Positions 11,560-24,179 of a stretch of DNA of 64,000 nt are shown piece after piece (positions within the stretch are counted from its first letter, which is position 1; each line of letters begins with the position of its first letter). A program made the position numbers and the translations under genes. This stretch comes from Phoebastria nigripes. Lineage: Eukaryota > Chordata > Aves > Procellariiformes > Diomedeidae. The notes beneath the pieces were generated by a model. It searched no databases. It had not been told where the DNA came from and saw only the letters and a list, made by a program, of their open reading frames with translations. The stretch covers positions 298,202-362,201 of the forward strand of contig JAYKAV010002618.1 of NCBI GenBank assembly GCA_035582835.1, given 5' to 3'.

Positions 11560-14027
11560 CCTGAGCCAAATCTACATTCACAAGCCCTGGTCCTCATGGG
11601 AGACTTCAACTACCCCGATATCTGTTGGAGGGACAACACAGCAGGGCATAAGCAATCCGGGAGGTTCCTGGAATGCGTTGATGATGACTTCCTTCTCCAA
11701 GTGGTAGAGGAGCCAATGAGGAGAGGCACTATGCTGGACCCTGTTCTCACCAGTGAGGAGGGGCTGGTGGAGAATGTGAAGCTCAAGGGCAGCCTGGGCT
11801 GCAGTGACCATGAAATGGTGGAGTTCAAGATCCTTAGGGCACCGAGGAGGGTGCGCAGCAAGCTCACTACGCTCTCTTCAGGAGAGCAGACTTTGGCCTC
11901 TTCAGGGATCTGCTTGGTAGAGTGCCATGGGACAAAGCCCTGGAAGGAAGAGGGGCCCAAGAAAGCTGGGTAATATTCAAGGATCACCTCCTCCAAGCTC
12001 AGGAGCGATGCCTCCCAACAAAGAGGAAATCAGGCAAAACCNCCAGGAGACCTGCATGGATGAACAAGGAGCTCTTGGACACACTCAAACACAAAATGGA
12101 AGCCTACAGAGGGTGGAAGCAAGGACAGGTAGCCTCGGAGGAATACAGAGAAATTGTCCGAGCAGCCAGGGATCAGGTTAGGAAAGCTAAAGCCCTGATA
12201 GAATTAAATCTGGCCAGGGACGTNGAGGGCAACAAGAAAAGGTTCTACAGGTACNTCAGGGATAAAAGGAAGACAAGGGAAAATGTGGGCCCTCTCTGGA
12301 ATGAAACGGGAGACCTGGTTACCNGGGATATGGAGAAGGCNGAGGTACTCAATGNCTTTTTTGCCTCAGTCTTCACCNGCAAGTGCTCNAGCCTCNCCNC
12401 CCAAGCTGCAGAAGGCAAAGGCGTGGACTGGNAGAATGAAGAGCCACCCACTGTAGGAGAAGATCAGGTTCGAGACCATCTAAGGCACCTGAAGGTGCAC
12501 AAGTCCATGGGACCTGATGAGATCCACCTGCGGGTCCTGAAGGAACTGGCGGATGAAGTTGCTAAGCCACTATCCATCATATTTGAGAAGTTGTGGCAGT
12601 CTGGTAAAGTTCCCACTGACTGGAAAAGAGGAAACATAACCGCCATTTTTACAAAGGGGAAAAAGGAAGACCCAGGGAACTACAGGCCAGTCAATCTCAC
12701 CTCTGTGCCTGGCAAGATCATGGAACAGATCCTCCTGCAAGCTGTGCTAAGGCACATGGAGGACAGGGAGGTGATTCGAGACAGCCAGCATGGCTTCACC
12801 AAGGGCAAGTCCTACCTGACTAACCTAGTGGCCTTCTACAATGGAGTGACTACATCAGTGGACATGGGAAGGGCTACGGATGTCATCTATCTGGACCTCT
12901 GTAAGGCCTTTGACACGGTCCCCCACAACATCCTTCCCTCTAAACTGGAGAGGTATGGATTTGATGGGTGGACTGTCTGGTGGGTGAGGAATTGGTTGGA
13001 TGGTCGCACCCAGAGGGTAGCGATTAATGGCTCAATGTCCAGATGGAGATCGGTGATGAGTGGCGTCCCGCAGGGCTCCATATTGGGACCGGTACTCTTT
13101 AATATCTTCATCAATGACATGGACAGTGGGATCGAGTGCACCCTCAGCAAGTTTGCAGATGACACCAAGCTGAGTGGTGCGGTCGACACGCCTGAGGGAC
13201 GGGATGCCATCCAGAGGGACCTGGACAAGCTCGAGAAGGGGGCCTGTGTGAACCTCATGAGGGTCAAAAGGCCAAGTGCAAGGTCCTGCACCTGGGCTGG
13301 GGCAACCCCCGGTATCAATACAGGCTGGGGGATGAAGGGATTGAGAGCAGCCTTGCCGAGAAGGACTTGGGGGTACTGGTGGATGAAAAGCTGGACATGA
13401 GCCAACAATGTGCGCTCACAGCCCAGAAGGCCANCCGTACCCTGGGCTGCATCAAAAGAAGCGTGGCCAGCAGGTCGAGGGAGGTGATTCTGCCCCTCTG
13501 CTCTGGTGAGACCCCACCTGGAATACTGCGTCCAGCTCTGGAGTCCTCAGCACAAGAAAGATACGGACCTGTTGGAGCAGGTCCAGAGGAGGGCCACGAA
13601 AATGATCAGGGGGATGGAACACCTCTCCTGTGAAGAAAGGCTGAGAGAGTTGGGGTTGTTCAGCCTGGAGAAGAGAAGGCTTCGGGGAGATCTTATTGCG
13701 GCCTCTCAGTACTTAAAGGGGGCTTATAAAAAAGATGGGGGCAAACTTTTTGGCAGGGCCTGTTGCGACAGGACAAGGGGGAATGGCTTTAAACTAAACG
13801 AGGGTAGATTTAGACTAGATATAAGGAAGAAATTTTTTACAATGAGGGTGGTAAAACACTGGAACAGGTTGCCCAGTGGTAGATGTCCCATCCCTGGCAA
13901 CATTCAAGGTCAGGTTGGACGGGGCTCTGAGCAACCTGCTCTAGTTGAAGATTGTCCCTGCCCATGGCAGTGGAGTTGGACTAGATGACCTTTAAAGGTC
14001 CCTTCCAACCCAAACTATTCTATGAAA
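11560..14027 (+). mobile_element. CR1 LINE, 5'-truncated, about 2.5 kb
   Basis: A non-LTR retrotransposon of the CR1 family, the main LINE of birds. The copy begins inside the endonuclease domain: the block ALVLMGDFNYPDICW, just before and after position 11596, is the conserved end of the CR1 apurinic endonuclease. It continues through the whole reverse transcriptase and the C-terminal region, and ends with a CR1 3' tail including 'ggtcccttccaacc' and an ATTCTATG octamer at 14017-14024. The 5' boundary is approximate because CR1 makes no clear target duplication. The copy is broken by at least three frame changes and cannot move. A cluster of single Ns lies between 12042 and 12432. Confidence 0.95.
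11570..13988 (+). pseudogene. CR1 ORF2 remnant (endonuclease end, reverse transcriptase, C-terminal part)
   Basis: CR1 ORF2 encodes an endonuclease and reverse transcriptase that prime on nicked DNA. Four frame blocks can be read in order. The endonuclease end is at about 11570-11875 (MGDFNYPDICW). A long frame at 11922-13260 holds the reverse transcriptase: counted from 11922, the first catalytic Asp block DLCKAFD starts at residue 325, [11 protein letters not shown] at 380, and the FADD catalytic motif at 411-414 (nt 13152-13163). A third block at about 13270-13500 reads [11 protein letters not shown] and onward to REVILPLCS. The last block, from about 13500, has [24 protein letters not shown] and [23 protein letters not shown]. 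Frame changes lie near 11875-11920, 13262-13272, 13500 and 13870. Catalytic residues are kept, but the gene is dead. Confidence 0.93.
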
Positions 14028-15289
14028 TGGCAGCATCTCCTGCTGGTATCAGAAGTACAGCTCCCCATATCTTCCACTTTCTAACCTTCTAAGAGTACCA
14101 GCACTGTGCCATGTCATAATGCCTTCATTTTCCACTTAGCTAGCTATTTAATACATGCTACTTATTTTAAATAAAATCTCTGAGCACAAGGCCAAATGCA
14201 CATGCCTTAGGAAATGCCAGAGCTAAGGTGCTCGACCAACCTTAATCCCCTACTCCAATTATTCCAATGTGCGTCCACATCAGGGACTGAAAGTAGCAGA
14301 GACGATGTGGGGAAGAAGAGTAGCTGCATTACATAGTGGGCAAACAAGGCTGTTATCTTTGAACGTGGCTGAGACAGAAACACAATGTACTGATCCAAAA
14401 AGTTCTCAAAACTTCTTGAAATTAAGTAGCAGTTGGACTACTATTATTTAGCTGTGGAAAATGTTTTAAAAAACTCATTAGCTCCTTTTGTAATTACTAA
14501 AAAAAAAATAAACCCACCAAAAAAAAAAAACCCCAAAAACATCAACATTCTTCTCTTCATAGAAATGTATTTTGAGATGTGGTAGGAATGATGTAATTGC
14601 TTTTATCCACTAGGGACTAACTTTGAACATAATAAATATGCACTGAACTGCTACAGTTACAGTATCTTCAGACAGGCTTTTCTTTTCCTCTGTGTTGCCT
14701 TCACATGTGCCACCAGTTAAGACATTCAAAAAGGCCTCTAGCTCTGTCACTAGTGAAACAAACGCAGCTTGAGCACGTGTAGCACTTTAACAGGACAGTC
14801 ACATCTCTCTGAAGTTTCATTGCTCCTTCTCAAGCACGAACGCACTAGCTAAAGGCAAAAAACAGTGAAAAAAGGAAGGAGTTTGGACAGGATTTTTACT
14901 CTAGACCAGGATAGAAAAGCTAAAACCTAAACCTTCCTTTCTTCCCCAGGAAACAAACAAACAAACATCCACATTCCCTACTCCAGGCTGTGTTCCCACC
15001 ATATCTGTACAGTCTTCCTCAGGACTTGCTCAGCAAGCAGCTCTCCAATTTGTTGTAGAGACAAAGAGCTGCTCCCTGGTGGGGCAGCAACCTGGTGCAT
15101 TGGAGACGTTCTCCTCCACCCAGCAGTGCTCTCAGGAGACTGCATCCAGAGAGGGCCCCTGGAGCAAGGCTGGGTGTTCAGGTGCATGCGCTGAGCAGAC
15201 CCCATTGCACCAAACCTGCCAGTTCCAGCTCCCAACAGCTGAACAGCAGATCACGACTGCCAGTGCTTCTCTGAAAGCCTGACAGCTCA

Positions 15290-15292
<3 letters not shown>

Positions 15293-15325
<33 letters not shown>
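15293..15325. repeat. Poly-T run
   Basis: Thirty-three consecutive T residues. No retroelement body is seen at either side. Confidence 0.9.
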
Positions 15326-15327
<2 letters not shown>

Positions 15328-17988
15328 CTCCCTCCTGCCCAGTAAAGGAGCTCAGCTCCTTCCCCCTTCACTCAAACAAGGGACTCGCACATCCTACCCT
15401 ACAGCCACACTGACATTCATAGGATTGCTTTCCGTCCTTGATCCCCCTCACTCCCCCGAATCCATTTGTTGCCTCAGGGGAAAAGCTTTTAGGGACAGGA
15501 GAAATACTTTTGCTACCAAAATAAATATAAATAACTGTAAGAATAAGGTGGAGAGCGGAGGGGTTGTAGGCCTTAAATTAAGCCTATATCACAGAAGAAA
15601 TAACATGAGCAGACACAAATGAAAGAAAAATCTGAATACAGGCAAGTGAAGGACAAGGGCAGTTGGGAGTTTGAGCTCCCCCTCGCTAGGCACAGCAGGA
15701 TCCAATGCAGAGCACCAGCTTCCTCCCTGGCACAGACCAGCAGCCAGGATGGAGTCACGGGGACCAGCTGTGGACTGGGGAGTCCCAATGCTGTTTTGTT
15801 CCCCACCCACGGCTCCTGCTCACAAGGGAACAGGCTCAACCTTGCCTTCCCCACTGCAAACTGAAGCAGAGGCTTCAGAGCCTCCTGCCATAAGCTGTCC
15901 GGCTCAGACTTGGCCTTCAGAGACTGCCCTCCTGCTGTCCCACAAGGCTTCATGCTCTTTCCTCTCCTTCCTCTTCCTATCATACCTTGCAATGCTGTCT
16001 GGATACCCACGTAGTTTCAAGCTCACCCTTTTTCTTCCCTTACCCTCCCCATAAAAAACCCTGTCCATACCCCCTTCCCTCCCTCTCCCCTAAGCATCCA
16101 TTTTGTATTTTTTAAAATATATATTTACAAAAAGCTGAGAACAAAAAACTCCAGCCACACTTGACACGACAAAACACATGGCAAGTATCGCCCATCACTC
16201 AAGTCCCACAGTGAGATGAACCCTACTCTCTGTCCTTCTCCTCTTTTCCCTTGCAATGATAAAAATCTGGTTTCTTGAACCCCTGCACAACAGGGCTGTG
16301 GAAAAGGTTGTTATGGTGGCAGAGAAACCTTCAGGTCACACAACAAAACTAGGAAGAAAGGTACAAAGGAAAGCTTCCTAAATATATACAGCTAAAAGCA
16401 TGAACTAGTATAATGCAAATCATTACTCTAGACATTTGGGAATCACTTTACTATGCCAAAAAACCTCTACATTAAGTGTCTACAGACATATCTAGAGAAC
16501 TTGTACTTCAGTGACAGTATCCCAAATTACCTCCTTCATATCATGACATAGCAAATGCCTCACTTTATGCTTTACAACTGCAGTTACAAACCAAACTATG
16601 GTTGACCTGTCCACAAATAATACGTGAACTGGCTTTTAAACTGCCCCACAGAAAAGCCACCTAACAGGAGGAAAAGGCTCAGCTGGAGAACGTGCAGTGC
16701 GTGCAGGACCTTCTGGGTGGTGAACCACAGGAGGCCTTTTCTGTTTAAACTGAGGTCCACCAAAAGCCTGGTTTGCTTGAATGACATCTTTTCCACCAAG
16801 ATCCCATTCCAGGGACATCAGAATCTGCTTTTTATAACAAAAAGGACCTTGTCAAGGACTTTCTCTGTCCTTAGCTCAAGCCAGAAGTGGTCTAACAGCA
16901 TGTCACATGCTCACCTCTTAGTTTTCAAGAGACTGACTTTATGCATTCACAGTATTTTCCTGAGTCAGGGCCAAAATTCCAAGTAACAACATTCTCACAG
17001 AAAACCCCAAAGACTTTAGAAGGTAATACTGTAAACCAAAAACAAACAAACAAGCAAAACCCAACACACAATGATTTCTGGTAGAAAAAACAATCAAGCA
17101 AGAGAATTTAGCAAAAGCCAGAGCTTACATTTTAGGCATCACCTTTCCATGGTCTGGGAAAAAGCAACCAACTAGCATTTTGGTGCACTCAAATCCTACC
17201 ATGTGATTTGTGCCGTCCGGTACATACTGCAACAACAACATATGGGTTCCTCCAAGTCTACACATTTCAGTATCCCAGCTAGCCTTCTCTGTCAGCTTAA
17301 ACAAGAGCCACATGTCAAAGACCTGCATTTGGTATTTGAACTCCATACTAACTACTAAACCTCTAGGAAACACTACTGAACAACAACATATTATCATGGA
17401 GATGCTTCTAAAGAACAGAACTGAGAACAAACACTTCCATCAAGTCCCTTAATTTTGTGGCACCTATAAACTGGGGCCATGGAGGGCTGCCACTCTAAAA
17501 TGCTGAGAGACAAACACCCTTAGTGTGCAGGCTTAGCATAAGCCACTCATTTGCAAAACCACATGGGAGGATTTCACACCAACAGATATTTATATAGACA
17601 GAGCAACCCGACAATCTTATCTATAGAATCACGGCGAGTAGTTTATGTAGATAGGCAACTATTCCAGCTACAGTGCAANGTAATTATATTCTAGTTGTAT
17701 TGAAAGATCCCCAGTCCTTTCAAGAATCCTGTTTCTGATATTCTTAAAACATTGGAGGGCTCCCCAAAATTTATTCAAAAAATTACTTTAGATGACAGAA
17801 AGTTACTGAGAATAATCTTTAGCCTACTACAAACATAAATCTTAAGCCATAAATCTTCTGCATGGGATTACCGTGTAATTAATTGGAAGAAAATAGCATC
17901 AGTATACTTGGATAGCAAAGCAAGTGCCAGATTTTCCATACACTGTAGTTTTTAAGCAATTACAAGCTATACAGATTTACATATAGAT

Positions 17989-18019
17989 GTGTGTGTGTGT
18001 GTATAAATATATATATATC
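17989..18019. repeat. (TG)n-(TA)n microsatellite
   Basis: A short run of GT dinucleotides changes into AT dinucleotides. Likely polymorphic in length. Confidence 0.85.
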
Positions 18020-18854
18020 TCTAAAAATCTCAGAAGGAACTGTATCCCTGACATACTAGATTAAGAGCCACATGAGCAGGATGGTTGGTCTTCAGTTCAC
18101 ACGGTGGCGTGGATGTAGAGGCTTTGAATGTTAACCAGGCAAAAAATTTCTCAGGTGGTCCTTGTATGTGTCTTTGTACCTGCCATATCGACATGTAGCA
18201 GGGTCCTATTTTCAGATGTGCTCTCAGGCTGCCCCATGGCCCATGCTCCTGCACTCGTGCAGGGTCTGTACTTCTGGAAGCTTCGGCAGAGGCACATCAG
18301 TGATTCAGCTCGGGTCGCCAGGCTGCTCTCTCCCTCAATTACTAGGAAGCTCCAGGGAGGCTGGTGTTTAGTATGGAGGTGACTCTCTTTCTCAAAGCCT
18401 TTGCATTTAAAAATGGCTTTCTATAAATAGGATTGCTGGCTCACTCTTAAATCTTACTCCCTGCCTTCTAAGTAAAAATAGCTTAAATAGGGATGCTGTG
18501 AAGACTTGTTAATCTCTGTCATCTTGTCTGTCCATCCATTTGCCTTTCTTTCTTTCTTTCCTCAGTATGTATCATAATATTTGTTGCCCACTCCACTGTG
18601 AAAGGTATATATTGATATACCCTAGTTTCTCTTTTTCTGATGAGTAATCCAATGCCCTAATGGGAAAAAAAAATACTTATGAGGTAATAAGAATTTTTTT
18701 GTGAATGGCAGTATAAAAAGAAAAGCAATGGCAAGAAAAGTCCACAGTGCTAACAAGTACCTGAGGAATCTGTGGCTTGTTCTTAAAGAGGTTCTCTTCA
18801 GTGCTCTAAAATATTGTGCTGTGAAAGGCTGTTATAAAATACCTCCCATTTTAT

Positions 18855-18927
18855 GTTTGGGGTTTTGTTTTGGTTTTTTTGGGTTTTTTGTTTGTTTTTT
18901 GTTTTGTTTTTTTTTTTTTTTTTTTTT
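18855..18927. repeat. G/T-rich low-complexity tract with poly-T
   Basis: A strand-asymmetric tract of G and T only (GGTTTT-like units), ending in a 21-T run. It is similar in style to the tract at 34545-34661. Confidence 0.85.
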
Positions 18928-19231
18928 AAATACAAATTGTTTGATGAAATGCTTTTAAGAGGGAGGTGAAGACTGAGAAGATAGTGTTTCTTTTGAAGAA
19001 TAACATAAATGAAATTAGGATTTCAAATTATTTCATAACAAGTTAAAGGAAAAGGAAGTGCTGATTGAAAAGGATTGTGAAATATCTCAAACTATATTGT
19101 GAAACAAGTAATTTAACTGCATACACCTACACATTCACCTTGAAATAATTAAGTATTCTGATCTACAGACCTGTATTGTTTAAATGGATTTTTTTAGTAC
19201 TTTTAGAGTTTCAATGACTTAAATAATATTT

Positions 19232-19256
19232 AAAAAAAAAAAAAAAAAAAAAAAAA
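19232..19256. repeat. Poly-A run
   Basis: Twenty-five consecutive A residues without an adjacent recognisable retroelement. Confidence 0.9.
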
Positions 19257-21955
19257 CACCAAATAATTGTACCTTAGAATAATTAAGTTGCATATAAAGT
19301 TTTTCTGCCTTCTCCAGCTTTTAAAGTGAAAGCTGGAATTAGTGTCTTTCCCATTGCAAATCTGAAAGAGTCCTAGACTGAGAGATTGATAAATGGCATG
19401 CTTCAATTAAAATCAAAGGCTAATTGAGTGGTATGTTCAAACAGGCCTTGATCCTATGCACATCTTAACTAGAATAAACTTTAAGGGGAAAGGAAAGAGA
19501 TCCATCTATTTTGCTCCTCAATCCACTACGCCCAAAGATGTTTAGTTTCATTGCTTTTTGCTTTTTTTGTCACTTCAATGTTTATTAAATAGGTAAAGGA
19601 GGTTATTTCCCCACCCCAAACAACCCNCGCACCTGAGAGAGCAGCATATTTGTTAAGACACTCATCCAGACAAAGACACAAAAAGTTGAGGTCCAACCTG
19701 AGCCCAGCTGCTCCTGTAACCAAAGCCTTGCACAGCTCATGAGCTGGAGGAACTTTCTGGATGAGCTACTCGAAGCCCACAAGATTTTCCCAAATAATTC
19801 AATTTATCAGTATATTACATGACAAAAGTTTACTCAAGAACAAACAAAATTAAAACCAACTTCTAAACTTATCCAGATGGAGCAGCACTGAAGAGGTGCC
19901 ACTGAAATCACAGTGCAGAGCTGTAAGCTGTTTAACAGGGTTTATGGGTTTGTTTTTACCATTCGTGGAAATCAACTTCACTTTAAACCGTTACCAAAAA
20001 TACCTTCATTGTCACACACGTCTGCTGTTCATTGCTATGGAAAGAAGATGCAGCGTCCACCAGTTAAGAAGTTTAGTGACCATTGATAGAAAAATGCGGG
20101 CAAAATGCCGCCTTTGGGCACCGCCTGTTCCCACGGCTTTTCAGAAACGTTGCCAGACTCGTGTGGTTTGCTGCCCACTAGTGTCGTGTGGCACCGGCTC
20201 TCCGCCGCCATGCAGGCAGCACAGCACGCTGCCCACTCCAGAGTGAGAACACCACAGCCGTCGAGCCCTGGAGCCTGGGGATCGGTACACCCTGAGCTGA
20301 GGAGAAATGCTTCTTTTGAAATGGAAATGGAGATTTCCAGTGTACTCTGACTTCCTAGCTATAACAATTTCTCTCTATTTGGCATTTGGTGATTAATTAA
20401 AAGCTATTCATAGCTTGAGTAACACCAGGTTAAAAATACCGTCAGCTGTACTGTGCCATCCACAAACATATACCAAGGTAAACGCTTTCTGCACATGCAT
20501 TAAACTTTCTAAGGTAAGGATTTGGTTACACAATTCCAGATAAGCTATGCATGTATTACAATATGTTTCTACAAAGAGAGCCGTTTTGCTCTTTTCCTTA
20601 AATGTTTCCTCTCCAACACTGAGAGTCACCATTTTCTTTGAAGAGTGTCATTAGTACCACTGTCCCTTTCACTACTCATTCTCCAGCCTAACCCCTGCTT
20701 TCAGTTCAGTGTGATCCTTCTCAGTCTTCTAATATGCTGCTAAAACCCATATTCATAGATATAGGGCAGGGCAAGGATTCAAACAGGAAATAATTTTAAT
20801 GGAAATTTATTTTTAGTGTCATCTGTACTGTATTGGGTGCCTCCTGATGCTCCACTGATTTCAGCAGAACGTCTATGGACCACAGGCATATAAGAAATGC
20901 AGCCAGAGAGAAGCCTGCAAATGGGTTCAGCATACTTACACCGGAGACTAAATGACACCGAAAGATACGGGTTTCTGAAAACAGCATCCTAATCCTGAAC
21001 TAACTTTATCACAGTAATTATAGTAAAGGGCCAGGATTTTGAAGGAGGCCATTCTCCCCTCACAGCCTCCCCTACCTTCTCCCTCCTCCCCTCCCTGTAA
21101 TTAGTGAAATGCCCCCTTACTGATTACGACCAGGCTACAGTAGACTTTCGCTGTTAATTTTACATGCTTGCTTTTGGAATACTTGGGTATAGTAACATGG
21201 AAGGTAGTATAGATATAGTAACCCTGAAGGTAACTCAAAAGTATTGCTCAGGATTGTAACTGCATGACTCAGGCTTTCAAAGTGGTGAATTTGGCTGCAT
21301 AGCTCCCACTGATGTCTATATCGTCCCACGCACCTACTAAGGCTGCAATGCATTTATGGTTAATAGTTACCTGTATTTTTAAGAAACTCACAGCAATGAG
21401 AGTTTAAAGCCTTTACAAAACCTAAAAACTTCAATCAGGTATCTGGGAAGGTTTTGTTTCAGGCTTCAGAAATACTAATTGGATGTAACAGCATGTCAGT
21501 ATTTTATTGTCCCCAGAAGGAAGCTATTTCACAAACATAAAGCCTACCCAGTGACACTGCTTATATCTAATTTGACAAAATGTACGTGCTGAGCGACTGT
21601 AGGGAAATATGGGGGCCAACCTTGCTATTGTTATTCAGATGGTTTCCATTATCTTCAATAGAAATTTAGCCCAAGATGACAACTACAGGGTTAAACCCAT
21701 AAGGTGTGGGTTTATTTTTTAAGTTATTTCTCCTCTCAAAAAGGAAAAAAAAAAACCAAACCACCCAAAACCAACAACAACAAAACAGAATATAAACATG
21801 AACAATCTTACACATTTTAAGGTTAAATTTAGAATGAGATGTAACACAATTGAAAACCACTCATACCTGTGCTTGTGTTTAACTAAACATAGTATGGTTC
21901 CATAAGGGGTTCAGAAAAGGCAATGGCAGAAGCCAAGCAACCTTCAATAGCCTGT

Positions 21956-21970
21956 CCCCCCCCCCCCCCC
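21956..21970. repeat. Poly-C run
   Basis: Fifteen consecutive C residues. Confidence 0.9.
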
Positions 21971-22925
21971 AATATAGTCATAAAAGAATACTGCCTCTCA
22001 GACAGTGGAGTTCAGATATAGTTATAGATAGAGTAATGAAAATAAATGTGTATGTGACATCTATTTATATATGCAGTCATTTCCTTCAAAGAGATACATA
22101 TCTGATACAACACTGCATTAAAATCTGAATTTCTTTAAAAATATTATTCTCTGACTCTTGACTCTGATATGGTAGTCCAAATAAGTGTTACTAATAAACA
22201 AAACCAAGTTGTTCAGTCTTAACATTAATGTAGGTGCCATTTTGAAAAATTTCCTTTAAAAAGATCCTAAATACATACGCATTTTGACATCAAGTATGAT
22301 GTCAAAACCAAACATACTTCTTAAGTTGCAAAGAATCACTGAACCATCCAGTATGTATTTCTACAATGCTTTCATCTTAAAATATTACCGTACACAAAAA
22401 CATTTTATTTTAGTAGTCTAGATTCACAAATGTACAGATGTTGCTGTGTGGCAGTATAGGATCTATGCAGATGCATCTATCATTTACATGTTATACTATT
22501 AAAACTAGAAAAATCTTTGGGATACAAATTCATGTTTGACTGTGATCCAAAAACACATGGATACTGAANGTGAAATTGCTACTGACTTCGTAGATCAAGG
22601 AGTAAATGAAAGTGATTTTCATAGTATTTCAACCTCATAAAGCAAAAATTATTCTGTTCTTCAAAAATCCCTGAAAGGGGGACTAACTTAGAACATAAAA
22701 TTTATAGCATCAGTACAGTAGACAAAAATATATGCCTCATTTTTTTTTAGAAGAGATAAGATTTCTGGACAGAAACAGAGTTCTTTCCTATGCAAACCTA
22801 GTTTTAAATGAACAGCGCTGGTAAGAGCGTATACTTTCGGGCTGATTCTGTCTGTCTTATTAACAGCAAATCTCTCCCTCCAATGTATCTGGCTGAAGCG
22901 GATAAAAAGGCACAGCGCTGCCTGT

Positions 22926-22953
22926 CAAAAACAAACAAATAAATAAATAAATA
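22926..22953. repeat. (AAAT)n microsatellite
   Basis: Four to five AAAT units after a short AAAC stretch. Confidence 0.85.
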
Positions 22954-24179
22954 ATTTATTAATGTTAGAACTTGTTGCAGTTGTCTTACTGCTAGAAGAA
23001 ATGCAAAATTTTGAAGTTTACGGTTTGGGGTTTTTCAATAATTTTCCATTCTACGGCACTCAGAAGATGAAAATGTTTTAAGACAGCCCTAAATACACAC
23101 TTAAGATTCCCCTCCTAATTTATCATCTATCCGGCTATTCGCACTGGACTGGCCATGCCTGTCAACGTATTTTCTCATCCAGCATATACTTAAGTAGATG
23201 TGAAGGCACCCTCATCCAGCATTCATTCCTCACCCTCTGCTAGAGGTTCAATTATTTGTATCTTCCAGGAAAATCTTACACTTTGCCCTGTGCTTCTCTC
23301 TCATTCAATGCAAGAAGCATTTTCCTATTCTACCTGCTNTGCCTGTGTTGAGAATTGTGTGCTTAATCTTTCTGATTTAACTGTCAGGATGTAATGCATT
23401 ACAGGCAATGCTACATTCTCAAATCTGAGAAGAAGGAGGCAACGTAATAGAACAGCTAGGATCCCAAACTACAGCATAATTTGTTTTCTACCCTTAAAAC
23501 TGCAATGCTAATATGCATTTTAACAAAAGTTATGCAATTTAAACGTACTTTCACATATGACATGGTTTTCAATCACATATATCTAAATGTTCCAAAATAC
23601 CCCCATCCACTATTAAAATAATCCAGAAACTACAATAAATGTTTGTCAACCGAAGAGTTAGCAGAAAGAAGAGAAAAAAAGATAACAGGTTTACCCTTAT
23701 TCTATCTCCACTCTAATTTCCCCCTCCTAACTTCATAATTGACTTAAAGAGTCTCCAACATTTTCAGATGATGTAATGCTTATCCGTGCATATTTTTACA
23801 TAAATGAGTGAGAAAAAAAAATACAGAGCAGGTACCTTTTCAGTGAAATTATGAAAGGGAAATAATTTTAAAATATTACTTCTTCAATATATAAAAAAAA
23901 AGAATTGTTAGGTGAAAGCACAGGGCGATTAAAGAAAACCCAAAACGTAAAAGGAAGCAATATCTCAATGCAAACGCTTGGGATGAAAGCCCTTCAAATC
24001 ATCCCCGTGTACTCAGACGGATTTGTGCGGCACTTCGCAAAATTCCGTACTTTTCCAGCTAAGAAAGAAAGAAAAAGCACCTCTATCCCTGCCTCTCCAA
24101 GCACCGTCTTGTTCTGAACGAGGCAGGCATACAGTAAGGCGGCTAGGTTATGGGCTGTCACTTCGCTAGGTAAGCTAGT

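Larger units (their letters stand above)
14028..24146. other. Gene-free stretch, possibly intron 1 of the minus-strand gene
   Basis: No supported gene. If the first exon at 24331-24373 is real, this would be transcribed as intron on the minus strand. It holds a T-run (15293-15325), a TG/TA repeat (17989-18019), a G/T-rich tract ending in poly-T (18855-18927), an A-run (19232-19256), a C-run (21956-21970) and an AAAT repeat (22926-22953). The slightly GC-richer stretch at about 15640-15900 gives overlapping frames on both strands, none convincing. Toward 24000 the CpG frequency rises, as expected at the edge of a CpG island. Confidence 0.65.

Noticed and set aside
12887..13408. Minus-strand 173-codon frame
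   Set aside because: Antisense shadow of the CR1 reverse transcriptase.
15573..16010. Minus-strand 145-codon frame overlapping plus-strand frames of 127 and 81 codons
   Set aside because: Moderate local GC opens several frames on both strands; none shows domain features.
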